10,091 nucleotides of DNA from a bacterium (GCA_027017505.1 JALUQR010000148.1:1-10091); one strand, 5' to 3'; shown: positions 1 to 6,450, numbered from the stretch's first letter. The notes: generated from the sequence alone by a model not told the origin. Made by a program: numbers and translations.

Positions 1-24
1 TGAGATGAACTACACAGAGGGGGA

Positions 25-654
25 TTAATATATCTCGAGGATTTCCTTAAGTTTTGTCTTAAGCTCATCCGCCCAGAAGGGGTTGCCCTTCTGGATGAAG
101 CTTTTAACATTGAGGTTAAGCCACTTGGGGTCAAGTATAAGCTCGTCTATTATGTCCTTGCCCGTGGTGAGTATTACGGGCACCTTTTTTTCAAGCTTTG
201 CCACCTCACGCAGGAAGTCCTCCCCATCGAGCTGGTCTTCGGGCCCATCGGGGTCTTTCAGGTGAAGGTCTGTTATGATAAGCGAGTAGTCCTCTTTTTT
301 AAGCCTTTCGAGGGCGTCCCTGCCGGTGCGCGTGGTTGTAAGGGTTACCACATCGGAGAGCACATCCTCAACTATGGCTATGGAGAGTCTGTCATCATCC
401 ACAAAGAGAACCTTTGGTTTTGGCTCTTCCTCGGTGGAGGCCTTCCGGGCTGTTTCGGGCAGATCTGGCTTTTCTTCCTCTGCAAATGCCTCTATACCTG
501 CTGGAGAGCTTCTGAGCACAAAGCACGCACCACAGCGTACACAATACAGTTTTTCTTCCTTACCCTCCCCTGGTGTGAGGTCTTCGGGAAGCCAGAGCCT
601 GAATTCTGTATTGCATCGGGTGCAGCTTATCCTGACCTGTGTTTTTTCTGCCAT
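25..654 (-). CDS. Zinc-ribbon / receiver-domain response regulator (no output domain)
   Basis: A 209-residue protein that joins a small metal-binding ribbon to a phosphoreceiver. Residues 1-48 hold two CxxC knuckles (C11/C14 and C38/C41, with C44 next to them), which looks like a zinc ribbon. Residues 50-80 are a charged, Glu/Pro-rich linker. Residues 81-209 are a CheY-like receiver: acidic pair D86/D87, phospho-acceptor D129, switch Thr T163 or T164, and conserved Lys K189. The stretch between D129 and the following Gly (G144) is about seven residues longer than in CheY. No DNA-binding or enzymatic output domain follows, so it probably acts through protein contacts; the partner is unknown. 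No histidine kinase lies in the window. The ATG start has only a weak Shine-Dalgarno but directly precedes the ribbon. It lies 72 bp downstream of the TatD-radical SAM gene and may be partly co-transcribed. The domain call is secure, the cellular role is not. Confidence 0.87.
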   Translation of the reverse strand: MAEKTQVRISCTRCNTEFRLWLPEDLTPGEGKEEKLYCVRCGACFVLRSSPAGIEAFAEEEKPDLPETARKASTEEEPKPKVLFVDDDRLSIAIVEDVLSDVVTLTTTRTGRDALERLKKEDYSLIITDLHLKDPDGPEDQLDGEDFLREVAKLEKKVPVILTTGKDIIDELILDPKWLNLNVKSFIQKGNPFWADELKTKLKEILEIY

Positions 655-673
655 AATCTTTATTTTCAGCCAC

Positions 674-703
674 AGTTTAACCCAAAGCCTTCCTGATTGT
701 CAA
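674..703 (-). promoter_or_regulatory. Candidate sigma70-type promoter for the zinc-ribbon response regulator
   Basis: Reading the minus strand, TTGACA (703-698) is a perfect -35 match. It is followed after 18 bp by TAAACT (679-674), a 4/6 match to the -10 consensus. Transcription would begin near 667, leaving a leader of only about 13 nt before the ATG at 654, which agrees with the lack of a strong Shine-Dalgarno there. The placement in the 72-bp gap suggests that the regulator can be expressed independently of the upstream operon. Inferred from sequence only. Confidence 0.45.
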
Positions 704-726
704 TCTCTAAGGATATGTTTAATCTG

Positions 727-2121
727 TTAACCAACCCTGTTGTATTCCCTGACCCTGAAGCCCACGCCACATTCCTCCACCGCTACCCTTCTGCAGGCTT
801 CCACATCGAGCCCTGGCAGGGCAACAACCGTTGCAATAACCTTCGGGATGTAGCGTTTTGCCTCCCTGAGGAACCACAGTATCGCAGGGTATGCCCTGTC
901 TCCAAAGGGGGTCTTTATGAGCTTCTGGTAGGTCTCGGAATCAGGTGCATTGAGGCTTACAGATATTACATCCACGAACATGAGCTCTGGCAGTACATTC
1001 CTTCTGTGAACAAGGTTTGCAAGCCCATCGGTATCTATCCTTATCTTACAGCCCATCCTTTTAAAGTACATGCCAGCCTTTTTTACAAGCTCAAGCCTTA
1101 TAAGGGGCTCGCCAAAGCCACAGAAGACTATCTCATCGTATCTTGTGGGGTCATCTCCAACTGCCTTTACCACATCGAAGAATGTGGGCTCCTTTTTGAG
1201 CTTAAGGTAATGCCCCTTTACCGTGTAGGATGTTAGCTTTGCACAGAAACTGCACACATTGTTACAGCGGTTGGTTATGTTAAGATACAGGGAGTTTCTT
1301 ATGGGATAGGCGATGCGTGCCTCGGGCTCTTCCTGTTTGAGTATACCAAACAGGGTCTTCGCATTGAGTGTGGTAATCCTTGCTATGTCTGCAGTAGAAA
1401 GCCCCTTAAGCTCTGCAAGCCTTTTTGCCACCTCCACAACAAACGAGGGCTCACAGCGTTTTCCCCTGTGTGGAAGGGGTGCAAGATAGGGTGCATCGGT
1501 CTCTATGAGGATACGCTCATCAGGTAGCAAACGGGCCATCTCTCTGAGTTTTTCTGCCCCTGGAAAGGTGAGTATACCTGTAAACGACACATAGAAGCCC
1601 ATCTCAACGAGTGTGTGTGCCATTTTTTCTGAGCCCGAAAAGCAGTGCACGCATCCGCCTGTCTCTTCTGCGCCCTCGTCTTCGAGTATCTTCAGGGTGT
1701 CTTCTTCTGCATTCCTTGAGTGTATGATAAGGGGCAGGGCCAGCTCCCTTGCAAGCCTTATGTGCTCTATGAAGGCCTTCCTCTGCAGATTCTTCGGTGA
1801 GTTCATGTAGTGGTAGTCAAGCCCTGTCTCTCCTATGGCAACGATACCCTCCCTGCCAGAGTGTTTCCTTATCTCTGCCTTTATGTCCACTTTTTCTATA
1901 AGCTCTGCATCGTGTGGGTGAAGCCCCAGGGAGCCAAACACAAAAGGAGGTTTGACCACCTTAAGGCCCCTTTCAAACCCCTCTTTGGGATGCCACAGGC
2001 AGATGTTAAGTATGGCCTCAAGTCCGTTCTGGCGGGCCCTCTGGAGCACCTCCGCTCTATCCTTGTTGAACCTTGCATCGTCAAGGTGTGCGTGGGTGTC
2101 TATGAATACGGTCTTTTCCAT
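727..2121 (-). CDS. TatD-family metal-dependent hydrolase fused to a TatD-linked radical SAM domain
   Basis: A two-domain protein of 464 residues. Residues 1-262 form a complete TatD TIM-barrel hydrolase with the expected metal ligands: H10 and H12 (HAH motif), E98 (GETGLD), H134, H159 and D209 (ETDAPY). TatD enzymes are Mg-dependent DNases/phosphoesterases with 3'-5' exonuclease activity linked to DNA repair and quality control. Residues about 265-464 form a compact radical SAM domain with the CxxxCxxC iron-sulfur motif (C286, C290, C293) and a GFGEP SAM-binding motif at 335-339. This resembles the TatD-associated radical SAM family, which occurs fused or adjacent to TatD and whose reaction is, to my knowledge, unassigned. 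The ATG at 2121 gives the canonical N-terminus with the metal motif at residue 8. Its Shine-Dalgarno is weak, and it lies 22 bp after metG, suggesting coupled translation. The metG-tatD order is conserved in many bacteria. Fusion and domain calls are firm; the radical SAM substrate is unknown. Confidence 0.92.
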   Translation of the reverse strand: MEKTVFIDTHAHLDDARFNKDRAEVLQRARQNGLEAILNICLWHPKEGFERGLKVVKPPFVFGSLGLHPHDAELIEKVDIKAEIRKHSGREGIVAIGETGLDYHYMNSPKNLQRKAFIEHIRLARELALPLIIHSRNAEEDTLKILEDEGAEETGGCVHCFSGSEKMAHTLVEMGFYVSFTGILTFPGAEKLREMARLLPDERILIETDAPYLAPLPHRGKRCEPSFVVEVAKRLAELKGLSTADIARITTLNAKTLFGILKQEEPEARIAYPIRNSLYLNITNRCNNVCSFCAKLTSYTVKGHYLKLKKEPTFFDVVKAVGDDPTRYDEIVFCGFGEPLIRLELVKKAGMYFKRMGCKIRIDTDGLANLVHRRNVLPELMFVDVISVSLNAPDSETYQKLIKTPFGDRAYPAILWFLREAKRYIPKVIATVVALPGLDVEACRRVAVEECGVGFRVREYNRVG

Positions 2122-2143
2122 GGTCCTGGTGTACAGAGATTTT

Positions 2144-3688
2144 TCATTGCACCCTTGGAAAGAGAGGGCCTGTTTTTTTCACCTTTATGCCGCTGGCAAG
2201 CCCTCCCCAGCGTGCGGTTGTAGATATGTCTGCGTGCGGGTCTTTTTCAACCTCCTCTATGGACTCTTTAAGGCCAAGCGTCTGCCATATACGCTCTGAG
2301 GATGAGGGCATGAAGGGATACAGGTAGAGGGCTATGATTCTCAGCCCCTCTGCAAGGGTGTAGAGGATGTTGGCCCTTGTGTGTTCGTCCTTCTCGCTCC
2401 AGGGCCGGGCCCTGTCCACAAAGATGTTCATCTCCCTTATAGCCCTCCACACACTGGAGAGTGCATCGTGGAAGGCAACCCTATCCATGGCCGTGGCCAT
2501 ATCCCTGTAGACGGACTCATCAGAGCCCACATCCACAAGTGCCATTACTTTCTTTTCGAGCTCTGCCCTCAGGCGTGATGGGGTTGGCTCTGGCACAGCC
2601 CCACCGTGGTATCTGAGAATCATGGATACTGTACGGCTTAAAAGGTTTCCAAGCTCGTTTGCAAGCTCACCGTTTATCCTGCCCTTAAGGGCCCTTACAG
2701 AGAAGTCTCCATCAAGTCCGAAGGGCACCTCCCTTAGAAGGAAGTAGCGGAACTGGTCTGTGCCGAACTCCTCGGCCATCCTGAAGGGGTCCACAACATT
2801 GCCCCTGGATTTGCTCATCTTCTCACCCTCCACAGTCCACCATCCATGGGCAAAGACCTTTCTGGGAAGTTCAATGCCTGCGGACATGAGAAACGCAGGC
2901 CAGTAGATGGCGTGAAACCTCAGTATGTCCTTGCCTATAAGGTGCAGGTCTGCAGGCCAGAACCCCTTCCTATCAGGCCAGCCATCCGCTGTAAGATAGT
3001 TGGTGAGGGCATCAAACCATACATACATTACATGCCGTGGGTCACCAGGCACTGGTATGCCCCAGGAAAATGATGTCCTGCTTATGCTCAAGTCCTTAAG
3101 GCCCTGGCGTATGAAGCTTATTATCTCGTTTCTTCTGTTGTCAGGCTGGATGAACTCGGGGTTATTCTCTATGTATTCAAGAAGTGGTTTTTCGTATCTT
3201 GAGAGTCTGAAAAAGTAGCTCGGCTCACGAAGCCGTTCCACCTCTCTGCCACAGTCAGGGCATCTGCCATCTGCAAGCTGGCTTTCTGTAAGGAAGCTCT
3301 CACAGGGGGTGCAGTACCAGTCCTCGTACTCGCCGAGGTATATGTCGCCCCTTCTGGCCACCCTCTGCCAGAGCTCTGTTACCGCACGGATGTGGCGGTC
3401 TTCTGTGGTGCGTATGAAGTCATCGTTTGATATGTTGAGCGTTTTCCAGAGCTCCTTGAACCTTACCACCACCCTGTCTGCAAGCTCCTTTGGTGTTATG
3501 TTCATCGAGCTGGCAGACTTTTCCACCTTCTGGCCATGCTCGTCTGTACCTGTAAGGAAAAAAACCCTCATGCCACTGAGCCTTCTGAACCGTGCCATCA
3601 CATCCGCAGATATGGTTGTGTATGCATGGCCTATGTGGGGTATGTCGTTGACATAGTATATGGGGGTTGTTACATAGAACTTTTTCAT
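2144..3688 (-). CDS. metG: Methionyl-tRNA synthetase
   Basis: A class I aminoacyl-tRNA synthetase that charges tRNA-Met, including the initiator, in the cytoplasm. With the start at 3688 it is 514 residues. The HIGH signature is at residues 18-21 and the KMSKS loop at 290-294. A four-Cys zinc knuckle (C126/C129 and C143/C146) sits in the connective-peptide region. The Rossmann fold is followed by the alpha-helical anticodon-binding domain to about residue 490. The protein stops soon after this domain and has no C-terminal EMAP/Trbp-type tRNA-binding module, unlike the roughly 660-residue Bacillus and E. coli enzymes. Upstream in-frame codons reach 3745, but I chose the ATG at 3688: it overlaps the ricT stop as ATGA, a GGTGGAGG Shine-Dalgarno precedes it, and it gives the expected N-terminus. 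Translation is therefore probably coupled to ricT. Gene order ricT-metG-tatD is typical. High certainty. Confidence 0.97.
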   Translation of the reverse strand: MKKFYVTTPIYYVNDIPHIGHAYTTISADVMARFRRLSGMRVFFLTGTDEHGQKVEKSASSMNITPKELADRVVVRFKELWKTLNISNDDFIRTTEDRHIRAVTELWQRVARRGDIYLGEYEDWYCTPCESFLTESQLADGRCPDCGREVERLREPSYFFRLSRYEKPLLEYIENNPEFIQPDNRRNEIISFIRQGLKDLSISRTSFSWGIPVPGDPRHVMYVWFDALTNYLTADGWPDRKGFWPADLHLIGKDILRFHAIYWPAFLMSAGIELPRKVFAHGWWTVEGEKMSKSRGNVVDPFRMAEEFGTDQFRYFLLREVPFGLDGDFSVRALKGRINGELANELGNLLSRTVSMILRYHGGAVPEPTPSRLRAELEKKVMALVDVGSDESVYRDMATAMDRVAFHDALSSVWRAIREMNIFVDRARPWSEKDEHTRANILYTLAEGLRIIALYLYPFMPSSSERIWQTLGLKESIEEVEKDPHADISTTARWGGLASGIKVKKTGPLFPRVQ

Positions 3689-4377
3689 TCTGCCTCCACC
3701 GAAGCCCTGTCTGTGGAGCTGTCTGTGCAGTTGTTTCTGCCACATCCGTCAAGCTCGTAGTTGAGACAGCACATAAGCCTGCCACACAGCCCTGACATCT
3801 TTAGCGGGTTGAGTGGCATGTTCTGCTCCTTGGCTATCTTTATGGTAACAGGGGCAAACTCCGTGAGGAATGTGGAACAGCAGAGTTCCCTTCCACAGGG
3901 GCCAATACCGCCTATCATCTTTGCCTCGTCCCTTACGCCTATCTGACGCATCTCTATACGGGTGTGAAATGTCTGTGCCAGGTCTTTCACGAGCTCACGG
4001 AAGTCCACCCTGCCATCTGCGGTAAAGTAGAATATGGCCTTGCTTGAGTCGAAAAGACACTCCACCCCAACAAGCTTCATTGGCAGGGCGTGTTTTTCTA
4101 TCTTCTGTTTGCATACACGGAAGGCATCCCTTTCCCACTCGCTGTTAAACTGTGCCCTCTCTATGTCCACCTGGTCTGCCCTTCTTACCACCCTTTTAAG
4201 CGGGTGCTGAAGCTCGGATTCGTCCTTCTCGCAGGGTTCAACAGCCACAGTGCCCATGGCAATGCCCTTTTCCACTTCAACGATTACACGCTCTCCCACC
4301 TTCAGGTCCAGCTCCCCTGCAAGAAACCAGTATATCCTGCATGCCTTCTTGAATCTTACACCACAGACCCTTGCCAT
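3685..4377 (-). CDS. ricT: PSP1-domain protein, RicT/YaaT family
   Basis: A 230-residue PSP1-family protein related to Bacillus subtilis RicT (YaaT). There it joins RicA and RicF in an Fe-S-containing complex that affects RNase Y-dependent mRNA processing and development. The hallmark Cys clusters are present: GPCGRELCC (C161, C166, C167) and GLCGRLMCC (C198, C203, C204), which fit cluster ligation. The C-terminus is short and divergent: after the second cluster there are only about 26 residues, including C212 and C217, where Bacillus-type proteins have a longer tail. The ATG at 4377 has a good AAGGAGAG Shine-Dalgarno and overlaps the end of holB by 22 bp; its own TGA overlaps the metG ATG. 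Placement between holB and metG matches the conserved neighbourhood. RicA and RicF genes are not in the window, so the Bacillus role may not transfer. Confidence 0.93.
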   Translation of the reverse strand: MARVCGVRFKKACRIYWFLAGELDLKVGERVIVEVEKGIAMGTVAVEPCEKDESELQHPLKRVVRRADQVDIERAQFNSEWERDAFRVCKQKIEKHALPMKLVGVECLFDSSKAIFYFTADGRVDFRELVKDLAQTFHTRIEMRQIGVRDEAKMIGGIGPCGRELCCSTFLTEFAPVTIKIAKEQNMPLNPLKMSGLCGRLMCCLNYELDGCGRNNCTDSSTDRASVEAE

Positions 4378-5348
4378 CTTCTCTCCTTAAGACTTACAAG
4401 CAGTGCCTCCACCGCAAGTCTTTTGTTTGCGGTGTTAGGTGGTAGAATACTCTCCCTTGTTTTTTCAACAAGGCTGTATGCGGTAAAGAGTTCCTCAGTG
4501 GAATAGGCACACCTGTTTATGGTATCCAGCATGTCTGTATTCACAAGTTTTTTTTCGGGCTGTCCTGTCCTTAAAAGAACCACATCCCTTAAAAGGGTCT
4601 TGAACCCCTCGAGCAGTTCGTCCAGGTGTTCCTCCCTTGAGAGCCTTTCAGCCATGTCCAGAAGCTCTGAGTCTGTAACCCCGTCCATATGGAGTATGGA
4701 TGCATAATCAAGCCGTTTCTTTATAATATCTTTTCTGGCAACTGTAAGGGCCTTTTTTGCACTTCCACAGGATAGTCTGCAGGCCATCTTAACTGTTTCG
4801 GGCTCTGTGAAGCCCTCTCTGCGGAGTATCTCCTTTATGGCTTCCTCTTTAAGGGGGCTGAAGTTTATCCTCTGGCACCTTGAGAGTATCGTTGGAAGCA
4901 GTGTATGGGGCTTTGAGGAGATAAGTATTATCGTGGTATTCGGGGGTGGTTCCTCAAGGGTTTTAAGAAGTATGCTGGATGTTGCCCTCACCATAAGATG
5001 GGCACCATCTATTATGACCACCCGCCTGCCCCTGTCTGTGGTATAGTTAAGGAGCCTTTTAAGCTCCCTTATAAGGTCTATCTTGAGGGTGCCTCCATCA
5101 TCAGGTTCTGCCACAAGTAGATTTGGATGTGCCCTGTCTGCAATCTGCAGACATGGTGTGCACTCGCCACAGCTGTCTCCGCTGTAAGACTCACAGTTAA
5201 GTGCAGATGCAAATGCCACTGCAACGAGTCTCTTTCCGATACCCTCCAGGCCAGAGAAGAGATATGTGCCAGCGCATCTGTTTCTCTCGATACCCCTTTT
5301 TAAGAGGTTTATCTCCCTTTTATGTCCAAGTATGTCTGAAAAGCGCAA
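4356..5348 (-). CDS. holB: DNA polymerase III delta' subunit (clamp loader)
   Basis: A 330-residue AAA+ clamp-loader subunit; delta' works with delta and DnaX to place the beta clamp on primed DNA. A P-loop-like segment at 33-40 reads G..GIGKR, with Arg in the usual Ser/Thr position. The Walker B position is DGAH (114-117) instead of DExx. Both fit a delta' subunit that binds or hydrolyses ATP poorly. The zinc module has C52, C60, C63 and C66. LEEPP (131-135) and the SRC motif (156-158) are the sensor features expected of delta' and DnaX proteins. The start is a TTG at 5348: an in-frame stop lies just upstream, GGTGAT at 5354-5359 can pair with the 16S tail, and the reading gives the usual N-terminus. 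It starts 1 bp after the tmk stop and overlaps ricT by 22 bp, so coupled translation is likely. Tmk-holB adjacency is common. Confidence 0.94.
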   Translation of the reverse strand: MRFSDILGHKREINLLKRGIERNRCAGTYLFSGLEGIGKRLVAVAFASALNCESYSGDSCGECTPCLQIADRAHPNLLVAEPDDGGTLKIDLIRELKRLLNYTTDRGRRVVIIDGAHLMVRATSSILLKTLEEPPPNTTIILISSKPHTLLPTILSRCQRINFSPLKEEAIKEILRREGFTEPETVKMACRLSCGSAKKALTVARKDIIKKRLDYASILHMDGVTDSELLDMAERLSREEHLDELLEGFKTLLRDVVLLRTGQPEKKLVNTDMLDTINRCAYSTEELFTAYSLVEKTRESILPPNTANKRLAVEALLVSLKERRWQGSVV

Positions 5349-5349
5349 T

Positions 5350-5982
5350 TCATATCACCTTATCTATGATATCACATATCTCCCTGTGGATGACAGATAT
5401 TTCCCTTGTGCCGTCCACGAGTTTTATCCTTTCTGGTTCCTTCTGTGCGAGTTCAAGGTAGCCCCTGCGCACCTGTTCGTGGAATCTTACGGTCTCTCGC
5501 TCGAAGCGGTCTTCAGGGCTTCCCTCTGAGTTTTTTATCCTCCTCCAGGCCCTTTTGAGTCCTGTCTCCACAGGACAGTCTATGAGTATGGTTACATCTG
5601 GCCTTATACCAAAGGTGCTGTAGCGGTTTATGCACCTTATGGCATCTATATCAAGCCCCCTGCCATAGCCCTGGTATGTTATGGTGGAGTCTGTAAAGCG
5701 GTCACAGAGTACCACCTTGCCCTCCTCAAGGGCTGGTTTTATTATGTTCTTTACAAGCTGAACCCTGCTTGCAGAGTACAGAAAGAGCTCTGCCCAGGGC
5801 TCTATGCCCTCTGTGTCATCCTCCATGACAAGAAGGATGTTTCTTATCCTCTCGCCAAGCTCCGTGCCACCTGGCTCTCTTACAACCACACACCTTTTGC
5901 CCTTCCACTCAAGGTGGTCTCTGAGCATCTCAAGCTGTGTGGTCTTGCCACATCCCTCTATGCCCTCAAAGGTAATGAACAA
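5350..5982 (-). CDS. tmk: Thymidylate kinase
   Basis: Phosphorylates dTMP to dTDP with ATP, an essential step in dTTP supply. The 210-residue length is usual for the family. The N-terminal P-loop is GIEGCGKTT (7-15). The dTMP-binding segment includes REPGGT (35-40) and the DRF motif with following Ser/Thr-Tyr-Gln residues (94-104). An Arg-rich LID-like region is followed by the ED/RFE segment near residues 150-165. The start is a TTG at 5982. The only upstream in-frame codons before a TAA (6003-6001) are six sense codons with no ATG or GTG, and a perfect AAGGAGG lies at 6002-5996 with a rather long 13-nt spacer. The TGA stop overlaps an out-of-frame ATG, and the TTG of holB follows 1 bp later. 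It is the first gene of the tight tmk-holB-ricT-metG-tatD series. High certainty for function; the start is slightly less certain because of the spacer. Confidence 0.96.
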   Translation of the reverse strand: MFITFEGIEGCGKTTQLEMLRDHLEWKGKRCVVVREPGGTELGERIRNILLVMEDDTEGIEPWAELFLYSASRVQLVKNIIKPALEEGKVVLCDRFTDSTITYQGYGRGLDIDAIRCINRYSTFGIRPDVTILIDCPVETGLKRAWRRIKNSEGSPEDRFERETVRFHEQVRRGYLELAQKEPERIKLVDGTREISVIHREICDIIDKVI

Positions 5983-5995
5983 TTGCTTTCTGAAG

Positions 5996-6002
5996 CCTCC
6001 TT
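5996..6002 (-). promoter_or_regulatory. Ribosome-binding site supporting the TTG start of tmk
   Basis: The minus strand reads AAGGAGG, a seven-base match to the 16S rRNA 3' end. It is located 13 nt before the TTG at 5982. No ATG or GTG lies between this site and the P-loop-coding region in the tmk frame, so the site decides for the TTG start. Confidence 0.7.
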
Positions 6003-6022
6003 AAAGAGATTACATCTTAAAA

Positions 6023-6052
6023 ATAATAACAGAAACCCCACCACACAGGCAA
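6023..6052 (-). promoter_or_regulatory. Candidate promoter for the tmk-holB-ricT-metG-tatD series
   Basis: On the minus strand TTGCCT (6052-6047) and TATTAT (6028-6023) are separated by 18 bp. A second possible -35, TTGACC at 6058-6053, is too far from this -10 (24 bp) but lies inside a perfect palindrome. Transcription would begin near 6016 and leave a leader of about 34 nt with the AAGGAGG ribosome-binding site. The 166-bp gtap between gatC and tmk holds no other gene and no clear hairpin-plus-T-run terminator, so readthrough from gatC is also possible. Confidence 0.45.
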
Positions 6053-6053
6053 G

Positions 6054-6065
6054 GTCAAATTTGAC
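6054..6065. repeat. 12-bp perfect palindrome upstream of tmk
   Basis: GTCAAATTTGAC is a perfect inverted repeat without a spacer. It lies just upstream of the candidate -35 of the tmk promoter. Such a site could bind a dimeric regulator, but short AT-rich palindromes also occur by chance, so this is a description and not a proven operator. Confidence 0.35.
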
Positions 6066-6148
6066 ACCTGCAGTACATCTGCTGTTGCGACGCAGGGGTT
6101 TATCTGCTACAGTCTTTACAGTGGGTGGAGTCCTGAGGCGGGAGTTGA

Positions 6149-6436
6149 CTATTCTATTATTCTTGGCACCTTGAAGCAGTTTTTATCCTTCTGGGGGGCG
6201 TTCTTAAGCACATCCTCCACAGGCAGTGACGGGCAGACCTCGTCTTTTCGCCTCACCCTCTGAAGGGGCACTGTGTAGGTTGTGGGTTCAACCCCTGTGG
6301 TATCCACTGCCGAGAGTTTCTCCACATAGTGGAGTATCTTCTGAAGCTGTTCCGTGTAGAGAGAGACCTCTTCCTCTGTAAGTGCAAGTCTTGAAAGCTC
6401 TGCTATGTGCTCCACATCCTTTCTGCTTATGGACAA
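6149..6436 (-). CDS. gatC: Asp-tRNA(Asn)/Glu-tRNA(Gln) amidotransferase subunit C
   Basis: The small stabilising subunit of the GatCAB amidotransferase, which converts misacylated Glu-tRNA(Gln) and/or Asp-tRNA(Asn) to the correct amide. From the TTG at 6436 it is 95 residues, the normal family length. The N-terminal block SISRKDVEHIAELSRL and the following EE match the GatC signature. The C-terminal half carries the D/N-rich tail (VLKNAPQKD near 77-85) that wraps around GatA in known structures. The open frame extends 26 codons further upstream to an ATG, but GGAGGTG at 6450-6444 with a 7-nt spacer, plus family length, favours the TTG. gatA and gatB are not next to it: the downstream neighbour is tmk, 166 bp away. 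It lies divergent to the glycosyltransferase. Family assignment is secure. Confidence 0.94.
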   Translation of the reverse strand: MSISRKDVEHIAELSRLALTEEEVSLYTEQLQKILHYVEKLSAVDTTGVEPTTYTVPLQRVRRKDEVCPSLPVEDVLKNAPQKDKNCFKVPRIIE

Positions 6437-6443
6437 GGCGGTG

Positions 6444-6450
6444 CACCTCC
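6444..6450 (-). promoter_or_regulatory. Ribosome-binding site that sets the TTG start of gatC
   Basis: The minus strand reads GGAGGTG within a longer G-rich run and lies 7 nt before the TTG at 6436. Spacing and match are near ideal. The upstream ATG of the same frame would put this site inside the coding region and add 26 residues that do not resemble GatC. Confidence 0.7.

Noticed and set aside
262..696. A 144-codon plus-strand open frame
   Set aside because: It lies antisense to the zinc-ribbon response regulator, whose motifs are intact. The frame has no recognisable domain.
1810..2223. A 137-codon plus-strand open frame
   Set aside because: Antisense shadow of the TatD and metG ends, with no family resemblance.
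3701..3730. Short repeated CTGTCTGTG-like units near the ricT end
   Set aside because: Only two imperfect copies inside a coding region; too short to count as a repeat element.
3689..3745. Longer metG N-terminus starting 19 codons upstream
   Set aside because: The added residues are low-complexity Gln/His/Arg and overlap ricT. The ATG at 3688 has the Shine-Dalgarno and the ATGA coupling.
5983..6148. Possible terminator or small gene between gatC and tmk
   Set aside because: Only weak stems such as GCAG/CTGC were found and there is no T-run. No open frame with a convincing start fills the gap.
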